Positions 1 to 5,665 of a DNA stretch of 5,665 nt are shown piece by piece. The position numbers were made by a program, and so were the translations under genes. Each line of letters begins with the position of its first letter. Within the stretch, counting starts at the first letter, position 1. Source of the stretch: Planctomycetota bacterium (GTDB lineage: Bacteria; Planctomycetota; Brocadiia; SM23-32); NCBI GenBank assembly GCA_030604585.1, contig JAUVVP010000171.1, positions 1-5,665 of the forward strand, given 5' to 3'. A model generated the notes under the pieces. It searched no databases, had not been told where the DNA came from, and saw only the letters and a list, made by a program, of their open reading frames with translations.

Positions 1-71
1 GACAGGAGAAACGCTCCCATTCAATGCGTCGTGTTCAGCCTGCTCTGTAGCGGACCAGCGTTCTGGCGTCA

Positions 72-139
72 AGTCGGAGCAGGCGAGCACGGTCTTGGCC
101 CCGGCCGCGGCGGCGCTGCCAATGAACTCGATCCGCTCG
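72..139 (-). pseudogene. fragment duplicating part of the ASKHA gene's 3' region
   Basis: Bases 72-139 align without gaps to 519-586 inside the ASKHA gene, with 61 of 68 identical (about 90%). Read on the minus strand in the same frame they give ERIEFIGSAAAAGAKTVL followed by ACSD, matching residues 556-577 of the intact protein with three changes. Similarity stops abruptly at both ends. An in-frame TAG lies two codons before the fragment, and no ATG occurs in this frame. The frame then stays open to the window's left edge as unrelated-looking residues (LTPERWSATEQAEH and on). It is most simply a remnant of a duplicated or second RACo-like gene. A different gene's true 3' end extending past the edge cannot be excluded. 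Confidence 0.65.
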
Positions 140-179
140 CCCTAGTGGCCCGTTAAGCAGCGGACCTTGTGTTCCGGCA

Positions 180-236
180 CCCCCGGCGAGACGCCGGGGG
201 CTACCCGTACCGGGTAGGCGGGGCGTCTCGCCCCGC
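180..236. repeat. 57-base element of three abutting hairpins
   Basis: Three perfect inverted repeats lie end to end without gaps, each with a 3-base loop. The first is at 180-200 (9-bp stem CCCCCGGCG/CGCCGGGGG, loop AGA). The second is at 201-217 (7-bp stem CTACCCG/CGGGTAG, loop TAC). The third is at 218-236 (8-bp stem GCGGGGCG/CGCCCCGC, loop TCT). The core of the first (GGCGAGACGCC, 185-195) is also the exact reverse complement of the core of the third (222-232). The outer arms can therefore pair with each other around the middle hairpin as an alternative fold. This form suggests a dispersed REP-like palindromic element. Copy number in the genome cannot be seen from here. Confidence 0.8.
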
Positions 237-354
237 TCTTCGCGAATGGAGTGGCCAGGGGAAACGCAATGCTCCCAGTTACACAGTCCACTATGCAGCG
301 GCAAGGGGGCCATCCGCGTGGCGGGGGACTGGAGGATGAAGTGCGAAGGACTTG

Positions 355-370
355 CCCGCCGTACGGCGGG
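355..370. repeat. 16-base perfect palindrome downstream of the ASKHA gene
   Basis: CCCGCCGTACGGCGGG is perfectly self-complementary and lies 35 bases after the TAG at 406. As RNA it could form a 6-bp stem with a GUAC loop. Pyrimidine-rich stretches flank it on the minus strand, but no T run follows directly. An intrinsic terminator is therefore only weakly supported; a protein-binding site or palindromic repeat is equally possible. Confidence 0.5.
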
Positions 371-405
371 TGAAAAGGCTGAAGGGAAACGGATGGAAGG
401 CCGGC

Positions 406-2250
406 CTAACTCGGCGGGGGGAAGACCATCGCTTCCATGTAGCAGGTCTGGAAGTCGGGCCGCGTGGCCAGCTCGACGTACTCCGTCTCGCGGCTGATGC
501 GCTCGGCTTCCCGGCGGCAGTCGGCGCAGGCGAGCACCGTCTTGGCCCCCGTGGCGGCGGCGTTGCCGATGAACTCGATCCGCTCGGTGGGGATCGGGGG
601 CAGCAGGCCGATGCGCTTGGCGTGCGAGCGGCGGATGAAGTTGCCGAACCCGCCCGCCAGCAGCACGCGCGACACCTCCTCGGTAACGATGCCGAACTCG
701 GCGCCGATGACCTCGATCCCGGCGCGGATCGCCGCCTTGGCAAGCTGGACCTCGCGCACGTCCCGCTGGGTGAGCAGGATCGGCTGGCCCGTCTTGCTGC
801 GCGCCGCCGGGACCAGGACGACCGACGGCTGGTCCTCGAAGCTCAGGATGGCCCGGCGCAGCGGGTCGGGCAGCTCGCGCGCCGTCTCGGGGTCGGCGAT
901 GCGGCCGGTCGGGTCTATCACGCCGGCGTCGAGCAGGTCCGCCACGGCGTCCACCAGTCCGCTGCCGCATATGCCGGTGGCCCGCCCCCCGCCGATGACG
1001 CTGACCTCTATGGCCTCATTGATGACGACCTTGCTGATGGCGCCCTCGGTGGCGCGCATGCCGTAGCGGATGCGCGCTCCTTCGAAGGCCGGTCCGGCGG
1101 CACACGAGCAGGCGACCAGCCGGTCCCGATTGCCGACCACGACCTCGCCGTTGGTGCCGATGTCAATGGCGAGCTGGACCTGCTCCTGGCGGGCCATGCC
1201 CGAGGCCAGCACCACGGCCACCGTGTCGCTGCCGACGAAGCCGGCGATGTTCGGCAGCATGTGCAGGTTGGCGTTGCGATTGATCTCCAGGCCGAGCTCG
1301 CGCGCCTTCACGTCGAGCGACTCGCGCACAACGGCCACGTAGGGCGCGTGCGCGATCGGACCGGGGTCCACGCCCAGGAAGATGTGGGTCATGGTGGTGT
1401 TGCCGACGGCCGTGGCCTCGTAGATGGACTCGGGTTCGATGTCGGCCTGGTCGCACAACTCGCCGATGATCTCGTTGAGGCAGGCGATCAGGCGCTTGCG
1501 CAGTTTGTCCAGGCCGTCCGGGGTCTTCTCGATGTAGCTGATGCGGCTGACCACGTCGTCGCCGAAGTGGACCTGCGGGTTGGTGCGGCTGGCGACGGCC
1601 CGGGATTGGCCGTTGGTCAGGTTCATCAGCGCACCGACGATGCTGGTAGTGCCGATGTCGAAGGCCACGCCCCAGATGCGGTCGGTTGTGTCACCGCCCT
1701 CGACCCACTGTATCTCGTTGCCCTCCAGGATGGCGGTCACCTGGGGGCCCTCCTGCCGGAGGATGGACGGCAGCGCGCGGATGAGCGGCAGGCCGGCCTC
1801 CAGCTCGTCGGCGCCGACGGCGGCCTTGAGCCGGTCCAGGTCACTGCGTTGGTCCTCGATGGTAGGCTCGGGGACGCTGACGAACCGCTTGCGCAGGTTC
1901 GGCTGGAAGGGGTACCAGGCGCCCTTTCCCTCGGCAAGGATCATCTGCTCGAAGAAGCGCGTCTCCTGCGGGACGGAGATGACCAGGTCGTTCTCGATGG
2001 CGAGCTGGCAGGCCCGGCGCCAGCCGTCGGAGAGCTCTCCTTCGGTGAGGTGCTCGGAATCGGCAGGGGTCGGGGCCGGCGCGCTCTCCAGCACCTCGAC
2101 GCGGCACTTGCCGGAGGTGCCTTCGCCGCCGCAGGGCTGGTTGAGGATGATGCCGGCCTGGCCGGCGGCCTCGACCAGCTTGGTCCCGCGCAGGACGAAG
2201 ACGCTCCGGCCCTCGGGCTGGAAAGTAACGCGGAAGGTTTCGCGAGTCAT
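406..2250 (-). CDS. ferredoxin-ASKHA protein, RACo-like corrinoid activation protein (DUF4445 family)
   Basis: 614 residues. Residues 1-85 resemble a [2Fe-2S] ferredoxin domain: NQPCGGEGTSGKCRVEV at 37-53, with Cys40, Cys49 and a later Cys81. The second cysteine of the usual CGGxGTCGKC motif is Ser46 (codon TCC). A linker (about 90-190) contains the family phrase PEPTIEDQRSDLDRL. The ASKHA ATPase fold follows: DIGTTS (198-203), GNTTM (283-287), DIGTNGE (363-369), GICGSG (426-431) and LLAGGFGN (530-537). The protein ends with the family's EYVELATRPDF segment. Known members use ATP and an iron-sulfur cluster to re-reduce inactive Co(II) corrinoid proteins to Co(I) in methyl-transfer pathways, in the cytoplasm. 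No corrinoid protein or methyltransferase is in view, so the partner is unknown. The gene follows fusA by 89 bases on the same strand and may be transcribed with the str genes. Family assignment is strong; substrate and pathway are inferred only. Confidence 0.88.
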   Translation of the reverse strand: MTRETFRVTFQPEGRSVFVLRGTKLVEAAGQAGIILNQPCGGEGTSGKCRVEVLESAPAPTPADSEHLTEGELSDGWRRACQLAIENDLVISVPQETRFFEQMILAEGKGAWYPFQPNLRKRFVSVPEPTIEDQRSDLDRLKAAVGADELEAGLPLIRALPSILRQEGPQVTAILEGNEIQWVEGGDTTDRIWGVAFDIGTTSIVGALMNLTNGQSRAVASRTNPQVHFGDDVVSRISYIEKTPDGLDKLRKRLIACLNEIIGELCDQADIEPESIYEATAVGNTTMTHIFLGVDPGPIAHAPYVAVVRESLDVKARELGLEINRNANLHMLPNIAGFVGSDTVAVVLASGMARQEQVQLAIDIGTNGEVVVGNRDRLVACSCAAGPAFEGARIRYGMRATEGAISKVVINEAIEVSVIGGGRATGICGSGLVDAVADLLDAGVIDPTGRIADPETARELPDPLRRAILSFEDQPSVVLVPAARSKTGQPILLTQRDVREVQLAKAAIRAGIEVIGAEFGIVTEEVSRVLLAGGFGNFIRRSHAKRIGLLPPIPTERIEFIGNAAATGAKTVLACADCRREAERISRETEYVELATRPDFQTCYMEAMVFPPPS

Positions 2251-2254
2251 CGAG

Positions 2255-2260
2255 CTCCTC
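2255..2260 (-). promoter_or_regulatory. ribosome-binding site of the ASKHA-protein gene
   Basis: GAGGAG on the minus strand lies 4 bases before the ATG at 2250. It is the most canonical Shine-Dalgarno sequence in the window and supports independent translation of this gene after fusA. A UCCUC segment at 2328-2324 in the same leader could pair with it across the hexanucleotide repeat. That pairing is short and speculative. Confidence 0.7.
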
Positions 2261-2284
2261 AGTTCCGGCGGCTGAAGATGCCGG

Positions 2285-2326
2285 CGAGAACGAGAACGAG
2301 AACGAGAACGAGCACGAGAACGAGAG
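2285..2326. repeat. hexanucleotide tandem repeat (CGAGAA)x7
   Basis: Seven abutting 6-base units read CGAGAA on the plus strand (TTCTCG on the minus strand). Units 1-4 and 6 are perfect. Unit 5 is CGAGCA and unit 7 is CGAGAG. The array occupies about half of the 89-base gap between the fusA stop and the start of the ASKHA gene. On the transcribed strand it is pyrimidine-rich and ends 24 bases before that gene's ribosome-binding site. Slippage could change the length of the leader. Any effect on expression is inference. Confidence 0.9.
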
Positions 2327-2339
2327 GATAAGATGGGGG

Positions 2340-4421
2340 TCAGCCGAAGTCAAGGACGTTGGACGGGGCGGGGCGGTACTCCAGCGGCTCCATGGTGTAG
2401 GTGCCCCGGCCCTGGGTGAGGGAACGCAGCTTGGTGGCGAAGCCGAACAGCTCCGCCAGCGGGCCCACCGCGTGCAGGACGTGCAGGGACTCGCGGGAGA
2501 TGACCTCCTGGATGGCCCCGCGACAGCTATTGACGTAGTTGATGACATCGCCGAGGTTGTCCTCGGGGGTGACGATCTCCAGGCGCATGTAGGGCTCGTA
2601 GAGCTGGCAGCCCCCCTCCTCGAGCGCGCGGCGCTGGGCGATGGAGGCCGCCGCCTCGAAGGCCAGGTCCGTCGAGTCCACCGGGTGGACGGAGCCGTCC
2701 GTGAGCGTGGCCTTCACGTTGATCAGCGGAAAGCCGTAAAGCACCCCTGCGGCCGAACTCTGAGTCAGCGAGCGCTGCACCGCGCGCACGAAGTGGTTGG
2801 GGAGCACCTCCTTTGCGACCTGGTTGTGGAACTCCAGTTCCGAGCCGCAGGGGGCGCGCTCGAACGCAATGACCACGCGCGCGAACTGGCCGTGGCCCTC
2901 CAGCTCCCTCTGGAAGGTCTCCTCGATGGTGATGGCCTCCTTGAGGCACTCGCGATACGAGACGCGGGGCTGGCCGACGCGCGCGTCCAGGCTGAACTCG
3001 CGCAGCAGCCGGTCCCGGATGATCTCCAGGTGCAGCTCGCCCATGCCGCTGATGAGCAGTTGGCCGGTCTGGACGTCAACCGTTTGGCGGACGGTGGGGT
3101 CCTCGCGGGCCAGCTTGTCGAGCGCCTCGTCCAGCTTCTTTCTCTCGGCCTGCGTCTTCGGCTCGATGGCCATCGAGATGACCGTCTCGGGCACCTCCAT
3201 GCGCTCGTAGACGATGGGTTTCTTCCTGTCGCAGAGGGTGTCGCCGGTGACGGAGACCCTCAGGCCGGTGGCGGCCACGATGGAGCCCGGCCCGGCCTGG
3301 TCCAACTGCTCCCGCGTGTTGGCGTGCATGCGGTAGAGATGGGTGAGGTGCTCCATCTTGTCCTGGTTGGCGTTGTAGACGCGGGAGCGCTCCCGCAGGA
3401 CGCCGCTGTAGACCCGGATGTAGTAGAGGTCCCCGTGCTTCTCGCTCTGTATCTTGAACGCCATGGCGCTGAGCGGCTCGTCCTGGTCGGTGTGGCGTTC
3501 GACGGTCTTGCCGGATTTCGGATCGGTGCCGCGCACGGCCGGGATGTCGACGGGGGAGGGGAGGTAATCGCAGATGGCGTCCAGCAGGGGTTGGATGCCG
3601 CGGTTGCGCAGCGCCGCGCCGCACAGGACGGGTTGGATCGCGTTGGCCAGGCAGGCCTCGCGCAGGGCGCGCCGTAGGTCGGCCGGCGTGATAGGCTCCT
3701 CGGCCAGGAACTTGTCGGCCATCCAGTCCACCTGCTCACTGACCGCCTCGATCAGCCGGCCCCGCCAGTGCTCGACCTCGTCGCGGTACGGCTGCGGCAC
3801 GTCCCGGACCTCGTAGCGCGCCCCCAGCGCCTCGTCCTCGAAGAGGACGGCCTGCCGGAAGACCAGGTCAATGACGCCGACGAAGTCGCTGTCCTGCCCG
3901 AGCGGAAGCTGTACGGGAACCGCGTTGGCCCCGAGCCGCGAGCGCATCTCCTCTACCACGCGCAGGAAATCGCTGCCCGCCCGGTCCAGCTTGTTGACGA
4001 AGCATATGCGCGGCACACTGTAGCGGCGGGCCTGGTGCCAGACCGTCTCGCTCTGCGCCTGGACGCCCCCGACTCCGCAGAAGACGACCACCACCCCATC
4101 CAGCACGCGCAGGCAGCGCTCCACCTCCATGGTGAAGTCCACGTGGCCGGGGGTGTCTATGATGTTTATCTGGTATTGGTGCCGCCGGGGGGAGTCATGG
4201 CCGTCCTGCGCGGGCTTCCAGAAGCAGGTGGTGGCGGCGGCCACGATGGTGATGCCGCGCTCCTGCTCCTGGGGCTTCCAGTCCATGGCGGCCGTGCCAT
4301 CATCCACGCTGCCCATGCGATGCAGGCGGCCGGTGTAGTAGAGGATGCGCTCGGTGACGGTGGTCTTGCCGGCGTCAATGTGGGCCGCGATGCCGATGTT
4401 GCGGACTTTGGGCAGGTCCAT
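2340..4421 (-). CDS. fusA: translation elongation factor G (EF-G)
   Basis: 693-residue translational GTPase that moves tRNAs and mRNA after peptide-bond formation; E. coli EF-G has 704 residues. The G domain holds P-loop AHIDAGKT (13-20), switch I RGITI with Thr58, DTPGHVD (89-95) with catalytic His93, and NKLD (143-146). The fifth GTP motif reads CGAA (267-270), where EF-G normally has GSA. Domain III has [12 protein letters not shown]. Domain IV keeps the tip histidine (His579, in [12 protein letters not shown]), but its usual GGRGQ(Y/F) element reads EGHGQF (508-513). Domain V ends in [25 protein letters not shown], and the protein stops soon after. No TetM-like change was seen, so a real EF-G is favoured over a ribosomal-protection protein. 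Several bacterial groups carry two EF-G paralogues, and which clade this one belongs to cannot be told by eye. No Shine-Dalgarno sequence is evident before the ATG. The next gene starts 89 bases downstream and is not tuf. Confidence 0.95.
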   Translation of the reverse strand: MDLPKVRNIGIAAHIDAGKTTVTERILYYTGRLHRMGSVDDGTAAMDWKPQEQERGITIVAAATTCFWKPAQDGHDSPRRHQYQINIIDTPGHVDFTMEVERCLRVLDGVVVVFCGVGGVQAQSETVWHQARRYSVPRICFVNKLDRAGSDFLRVVEEMRSRLGANAVPVQLPLGQDSDFVGVIDLVFRQAVLFEDEALGARYEVRDVPQPYRDEVEHWRGRLIEAVSEQVDWMADKFLAEEPITPADLRRALREACLANAIQPVLCGAALRNRGIQPLLDAICDYLPSPVDIPAVRGTDPKSGKTVERHTDQDEPLSAMAFKIQSEKHGDLYYIRVYSGVLRERSRVYNANQDKMEHLTHLYRMHANTREQLDQAGPGSIVAATGLRVSVTGDTLCDRKKPIVYERMEVPETVISMAIEPKTQAERKKLDEALDKLAREDPTVRQTVDVQTGQLLISGMGELHLEIIRDRLLREFSLDARVGQPRVSYRECLKEAITIEETFQRELEGHGQFARVVIAFERAPCGSELEFHNQVAKEVLPNHFVRAVQRSLTQSSAAGVLYGFPLINVKATLTDGSVHPVDSTDLAFEAAASIAQRRALEEGGCQLYEPYMRLEIVTPEDNLGDVINYVNSCRGAIQEVISRESLHVLHAVGPLAELFGFATKLRSLTQGRGTYTMEPLEYRPAPSNVLDFG

Positions 4422-4508
4422 CGTGGCAGCGGCGCATTAGCAGGAGCAGGGAAGACGAGCAACGGACGACAAAGATCCCTTCCGCGAGGCAGCCGGCGCA
4501 GAAAGCAA

Positions 4509-4554
4509 AGGGCAGCCCACCTGCGCCCCCGGTTGGGGGCAGCGGGGCTGCCCT
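4509..4554 (-). terminator. GC-rich hairpin after rpsG, possible terminator or attenuator
   Basis: A perfect 10-bp outer stem pairs AGGGCAGCCC (4554-4545, minus strand) with GGGCTGCCCT (4518-4509). Inside, after a 2x2 mismatch, a second stem pairs GCCCCC with GGGGGC around an AACC loop, with a short bulged CT/AG extension. The hairpin starts 12 bases after the rpsG stop. It is followed on the minus strand by TTGCTTTCTG, a broken T tract. A classical intrinsic terminator would have a longer run of T. Partial termination or mRNA 3'-end protection between the ribosomal-protein genes and fusA are both plausible. A palindromic repeat unrelated to transcription remains possible. On the plus strand no T tract follows. 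Confidence 0.5.
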
Positions 4555-4566
4555 GAGGTCCGTCTC

Positions 4567-5046
4567 TCAGCGCCGCGAGGCGACGTGGGCAAAGGCGCGG
4601 TTCGCTTCGGCCATCTTGTGGGTGTTTTCGCGCCTCTCGTAGGCCGTTCCCTGGCGGCGGTAGGCGTCGGTGATCTCGTCGGCGAGGCGCAGGTACATCG
4701 GGCGGCCCCTCTTCTTGCGCGCCGCCTCCAGCATCCACCGGATGGCCAGCGAGACGCGCCTTTTCTCGTTGACTTCGTTGGGCACCTGGTAGGTCATGCC
4801 GCCGATCCTGCGCGAGCGCACCTCGATGATGGGAGCGACGTTGGTGAGGGCCGTCTCGAAGACCTCCATTGCGTCCTCTTTGTCCAGGCGCTCGGTGACC
4901 ACGTCCATCGCCCTGTAGAATATCGTCTGGGCGATGCTCTTCTTGCCCCGGTGCATCAGGCTGTTGATGAACTTGCCGGCCAGTTTGTTCTTGAACCGGG
5001 GGTCAGGCGCCAGATGCGGGTCCGGGAAGTTATAGTTCAGCGACAT
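4567..5046 (-). CDS. rpsG: 30S ribosomal protein S7
   Basis: 159-residue S7, the primary 16S rRNA binder that nucleates assembly of the 30S head and lies near the E site. Recognisable blocks are DPRFKNKLAGKFINSLM (15-31), GKKS, VRSRRIGGMTYQVPNEV, RRVSLAIRWMLEAARKK, and the C-terminal RRENTHKMAEANRAFAH signature. The N-terminus is unusual: it reads MSLNYNFPDPHLAPDPRF, with two PDP motifs. It lacks the basic MPRR(R/K)-type cluster found in E. coli and many other bacteria. A longer reading is impossible, because an in-frame TGA lies two codons upstream of the ATG. GGAAAGAG precedes the start by 8 bases. The gene is 46 bases after rpsL and 145 bases before fusA. That second gap contains a strong hairpin that may lower expression of the downstream genes. 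In E. coli, S7 represses its own operon; no equivalent site could be recognised here. Confidence 0.97.
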   Translation of the reverse strand: MSLNYNFPDPHLAPDPRFKNKLAGKFINSLMHRGKKSIAQTIFYRAMDVVTERLDKEDAMEVFETALTNVAPIIEVRSRRIGGMTYQVPNEVNEKRRVSLAIRWMLEAARKKRGRPMYLRLADEITDAYRRQGTAYERRENTHKMAEANRAFAHVASRR

Positions 5047-5054
5047 GGGTCACG

Positions 5055-5063
5055 CTCTTTCCT
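5055..5063 (-). promoter_or_regulatory. ribosome-binding site of rpsG
   Basis: AGGAAAGAG on the minus strand ends 8 bases before the ATG at 5046. It shares the 8-mer GGAAAGAG with the rpsL site at almost the same spacing, which supports both chosen starts. Confidence 0.65.
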
Positions 5064-5092
5064 GTGGTGGAGCGGGAGGCGAGGGACGCGGC

Positions 5093-5464
5093 CTAAGGGC
5101 TGGCCTTGACGCCGTATTTGGACCGGCTCCGGCGGCGGCCGGGGACGCCCATGGCGTCCAGCGTGCCTCGCACGATGTGATAGCGCACGCCGGGCAGGTC
5201 CCTGACCCGGCCGCCGCGCACCAGCACGATGTTGTGTTCCTGGAGGTTATGGGATTCGCCCGGGATGTAGGCGGTGATCTCACGGCCGTTGCTGAGCCTT
5301 ACGCGTGCGATCTTGCGCAGGGCCGAGTTGGGCTTCCTGGGGGCCCGCGTGGTCACGTAGAGGCAGACGCCCCGCCTCTGCGGGCATTTCATCAGGTCGG
5401 GACGCTTGCTCTTGGCCTTTTGTTTCCTGCGTCCCTTCTTCACCAGTTGGCTGATGGTCGGCAT
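5093..5464 (-). CDS. rpsL: 30S ribosomal protein S12
   Basis: 123-residue S12, close to the usual 124. It sits at the decoding centre of the small subunit and helps set translational accuracy. Family landmarks are in order: [13 protein letters not shown]-terminus, CPQRRGVC (27-34), [15 protein letters not shown] (43-57), [28 protein letters not shown] (69-96), and a basic RRRSRSKYG tail. Asp89, the residue that is beta-methylthiolated in several bacteria, is present. Residues 43 and 88 (counting Met as 1), which are Lys in E. coli and are the classical streptomycin-resistance positions, are both Arg here, each encoded by AGG. The start was chosen because MPTIxQLV is the family N-terminus and GGAAAGAGG lies 8 bases upstream. 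An in-frame ATG at 5518 would add 18 unrelated residues and swallow that site. rpsG follows after 46 bases, so the two are almost certainly co-transcribed. Confidence 0.98.
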   Translation of the reverse strand: MPTISQLVKKGRRKQKAKSKRPDLMKCPQRRGVCLYVTTRAPRKPNSALRKIARVRLSNGREITAYIPGESHNLQEHNIVLVRGGRVRDLPGVRYHIVRGTLDAMGVPGRRRSRSKYGVKASP

Positions 5465-5472
5465 ACTTAGCG

Positions 5473-5481
5473 CCTCTTTCC
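5473..5481 (-). promoter_or_regulatory. ribosome-binding site of rpsL
   Basis: GGAAAGAGG on the minus strand ends 8 bases before the ATG at 5464. It fixes the S12 start and rules out the longer reading from the ATG at 5518. The core GGAAAGAG recurs upstream of rpsG. Confidence 0.7.
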
Positions 5482-5527
5482 GTTTCTGTTGTCTCTTCTG
5501 CGTCCTCGAGTCAGGCAAAGGGGCATT

Positions 5528-5665
5528 TTAGCTGGTCTCGGCCGGCGCTTCAAGCACCTTGATCGGCTCGGCCGGCTCCAGGCGTTGCACCTCGGCGTTG
5601 TGGAAGTCGGCGAAGCCCGTGCCGGAGGGGATCAGGTGGCCGAGGATGACGTTCTCCTTCAGCCC
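5528..5665 (-). CDS. rpoC: RNA polymerase subunit beta' (RpoC), C-terminal end, partial
   Basis: Only the last 45 codons and a TAA stop are in the window; the gene continues beyond the right edge. The visible protein opens with [18 protein letters not shown]. This matches the near-invariant LKENVI-G-LIPAGTG segment close to the C-terminus of bacterial beta', which closes the core of the transcribing enzyme. The tail after it ([24 protein letters not shown]) is short, acidic and proline-rich. Such tails vary greatly between phyla and say little about function. The stop is 63 bases before rpsL, the usual rpoBC-to-str junction, so co-transcription or read-through into rpsL is likely. No terminator hairpin is visible in that gap. 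Identification is secure despite the short fragment. Confidence 0.95.
   Translation of the reverse strand, partial: GLKENVILGHLIPSGTGFADFHNAEVQRLEPAEPIKVLEAPAETS

Larger units (their letters stand above)
1..405. other. gene-free region at the left edge
   Basis: I find no intact gene here. Besides the ASKHA-gene fragment, the three-hairpin element and the 16-base palindrome, the stretch 237-354 shows nothing I can name. Bases 329-405 are purine-rich on the plus strand apart from the palindrome. The short open frames that cross the region have the composition expected by chance in GC-rich DNA. Confidence 0.6.

Noticed and set aside
3..277. Weak direct similarities 3-19 with 256-277 and 49-67 with 159-178
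   Set aside because: The matches are short, need gaps and are not in the same order on both sides, so they do not support a flanking repeat or an insertion sequence.
140..405. Possible CRISPR array or attachment site in the palindrome-rich region
   Set aside because: There are no regularly spaced identical repeats, no integrase or tRNA end, and the symmetry is palindromic, unlike direct spaced repeats.
35..970. 311-codon minus-strand frame crossing the ASKHA gene's 3' end and the gene-free region
   Set aside because: It is an Arg/Pro/Gly-rich out-of-frame reading of the ASKHA gene. Its value is only that the same shadow peptide appears twice, which reveals the 68-base duplication.
352..2331. 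659-codon open frame on the plus strand opposite the ASKHA gene
   Set aside because: It is antisense to a well-supported gene with clear domain motifs. Its translation is dominated by Asp, Gly, Ala and Leu without family motifs and runs into the hexanucleotide repeat. Long antisense frames are expected in GC-rich DNA.
2472..3677. 401-codon open frame on the plus strand opposite fusA
   Set aside because: It mirrors the EF-G coding frame and has no recognisable motif; fusA conservation explains the open frame.
5465..5518. Longer S12 starting at the ATG at 5518
   Set aside because: The extra 18 residues have no S12 homology and the extension covers the ribosome-binding site of the standard MPTIxQLV start.

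Overview
The window is high-GC and is read almost entirely on the minus strand. It looks like part of a bacterial rpoC-str ribosomal operon. In transcription order, from the right edge leftwards, it holds the 3' end of rpoC, then rpsL (S12), rpsG (S7), fusA (EF-G), and a 614-residue ferredoxin-ASKHA protein of the corrinoid-activase (RACo/DUF4445) family. A gene-free stretch of about 405 bases follows. No tuf follows fusA, although that is the common bacterial order. The S7 and EF-G sequences, the gene order and the palindromic GC-rich intergenic DNA suggest the Planctomycetota/PVC side of the tree, probably an uncultured anaerobe. This placement is an inference and not firm.

Layout: 5665-5528 is the RpoC tail. 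5464-5093 is S12, and 5046-4567 is S7; both are preceded by the same GGAAAGAG ribosome-binding sequence. 4554-4509 is a long GC-rich hairpin just after rpsG, possibly a terminator or attenuator. 4421-2340 is EF-G. 2326-2285 is a seven-unit hexanucleotide repeat. 2250-406 is the ASKHA protein, with a good ribosome-binding site. 405-1 holds a 16-base perfect palindrome, a 57-base array of three abutting hairpins, and a 68-base copy (about 90% identical) of part of the ASKHA gene's own 3' region.

How the genes work together: rpoC, rpsL, rpsG and fusA serve transcription and translation and form the conserved core. The ASKHA protein belongs to a family that uses ATP and an iron-sulfur domain to re-reduce corrinoid proteins in one-carbon metabolism. 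Its place here is unexpected because no corrinoid protein or methyltransferase is visible. Points most worth a second look are: Arg at both classical streptomycin-resistance lysines of S12; Ser in place of one predicted Cys ligand of the ASKHA protein's [2Fe-2S] domain; the duplicated gene fragment; and the three-hairpin element. I see no clearly new defence or mobile system.
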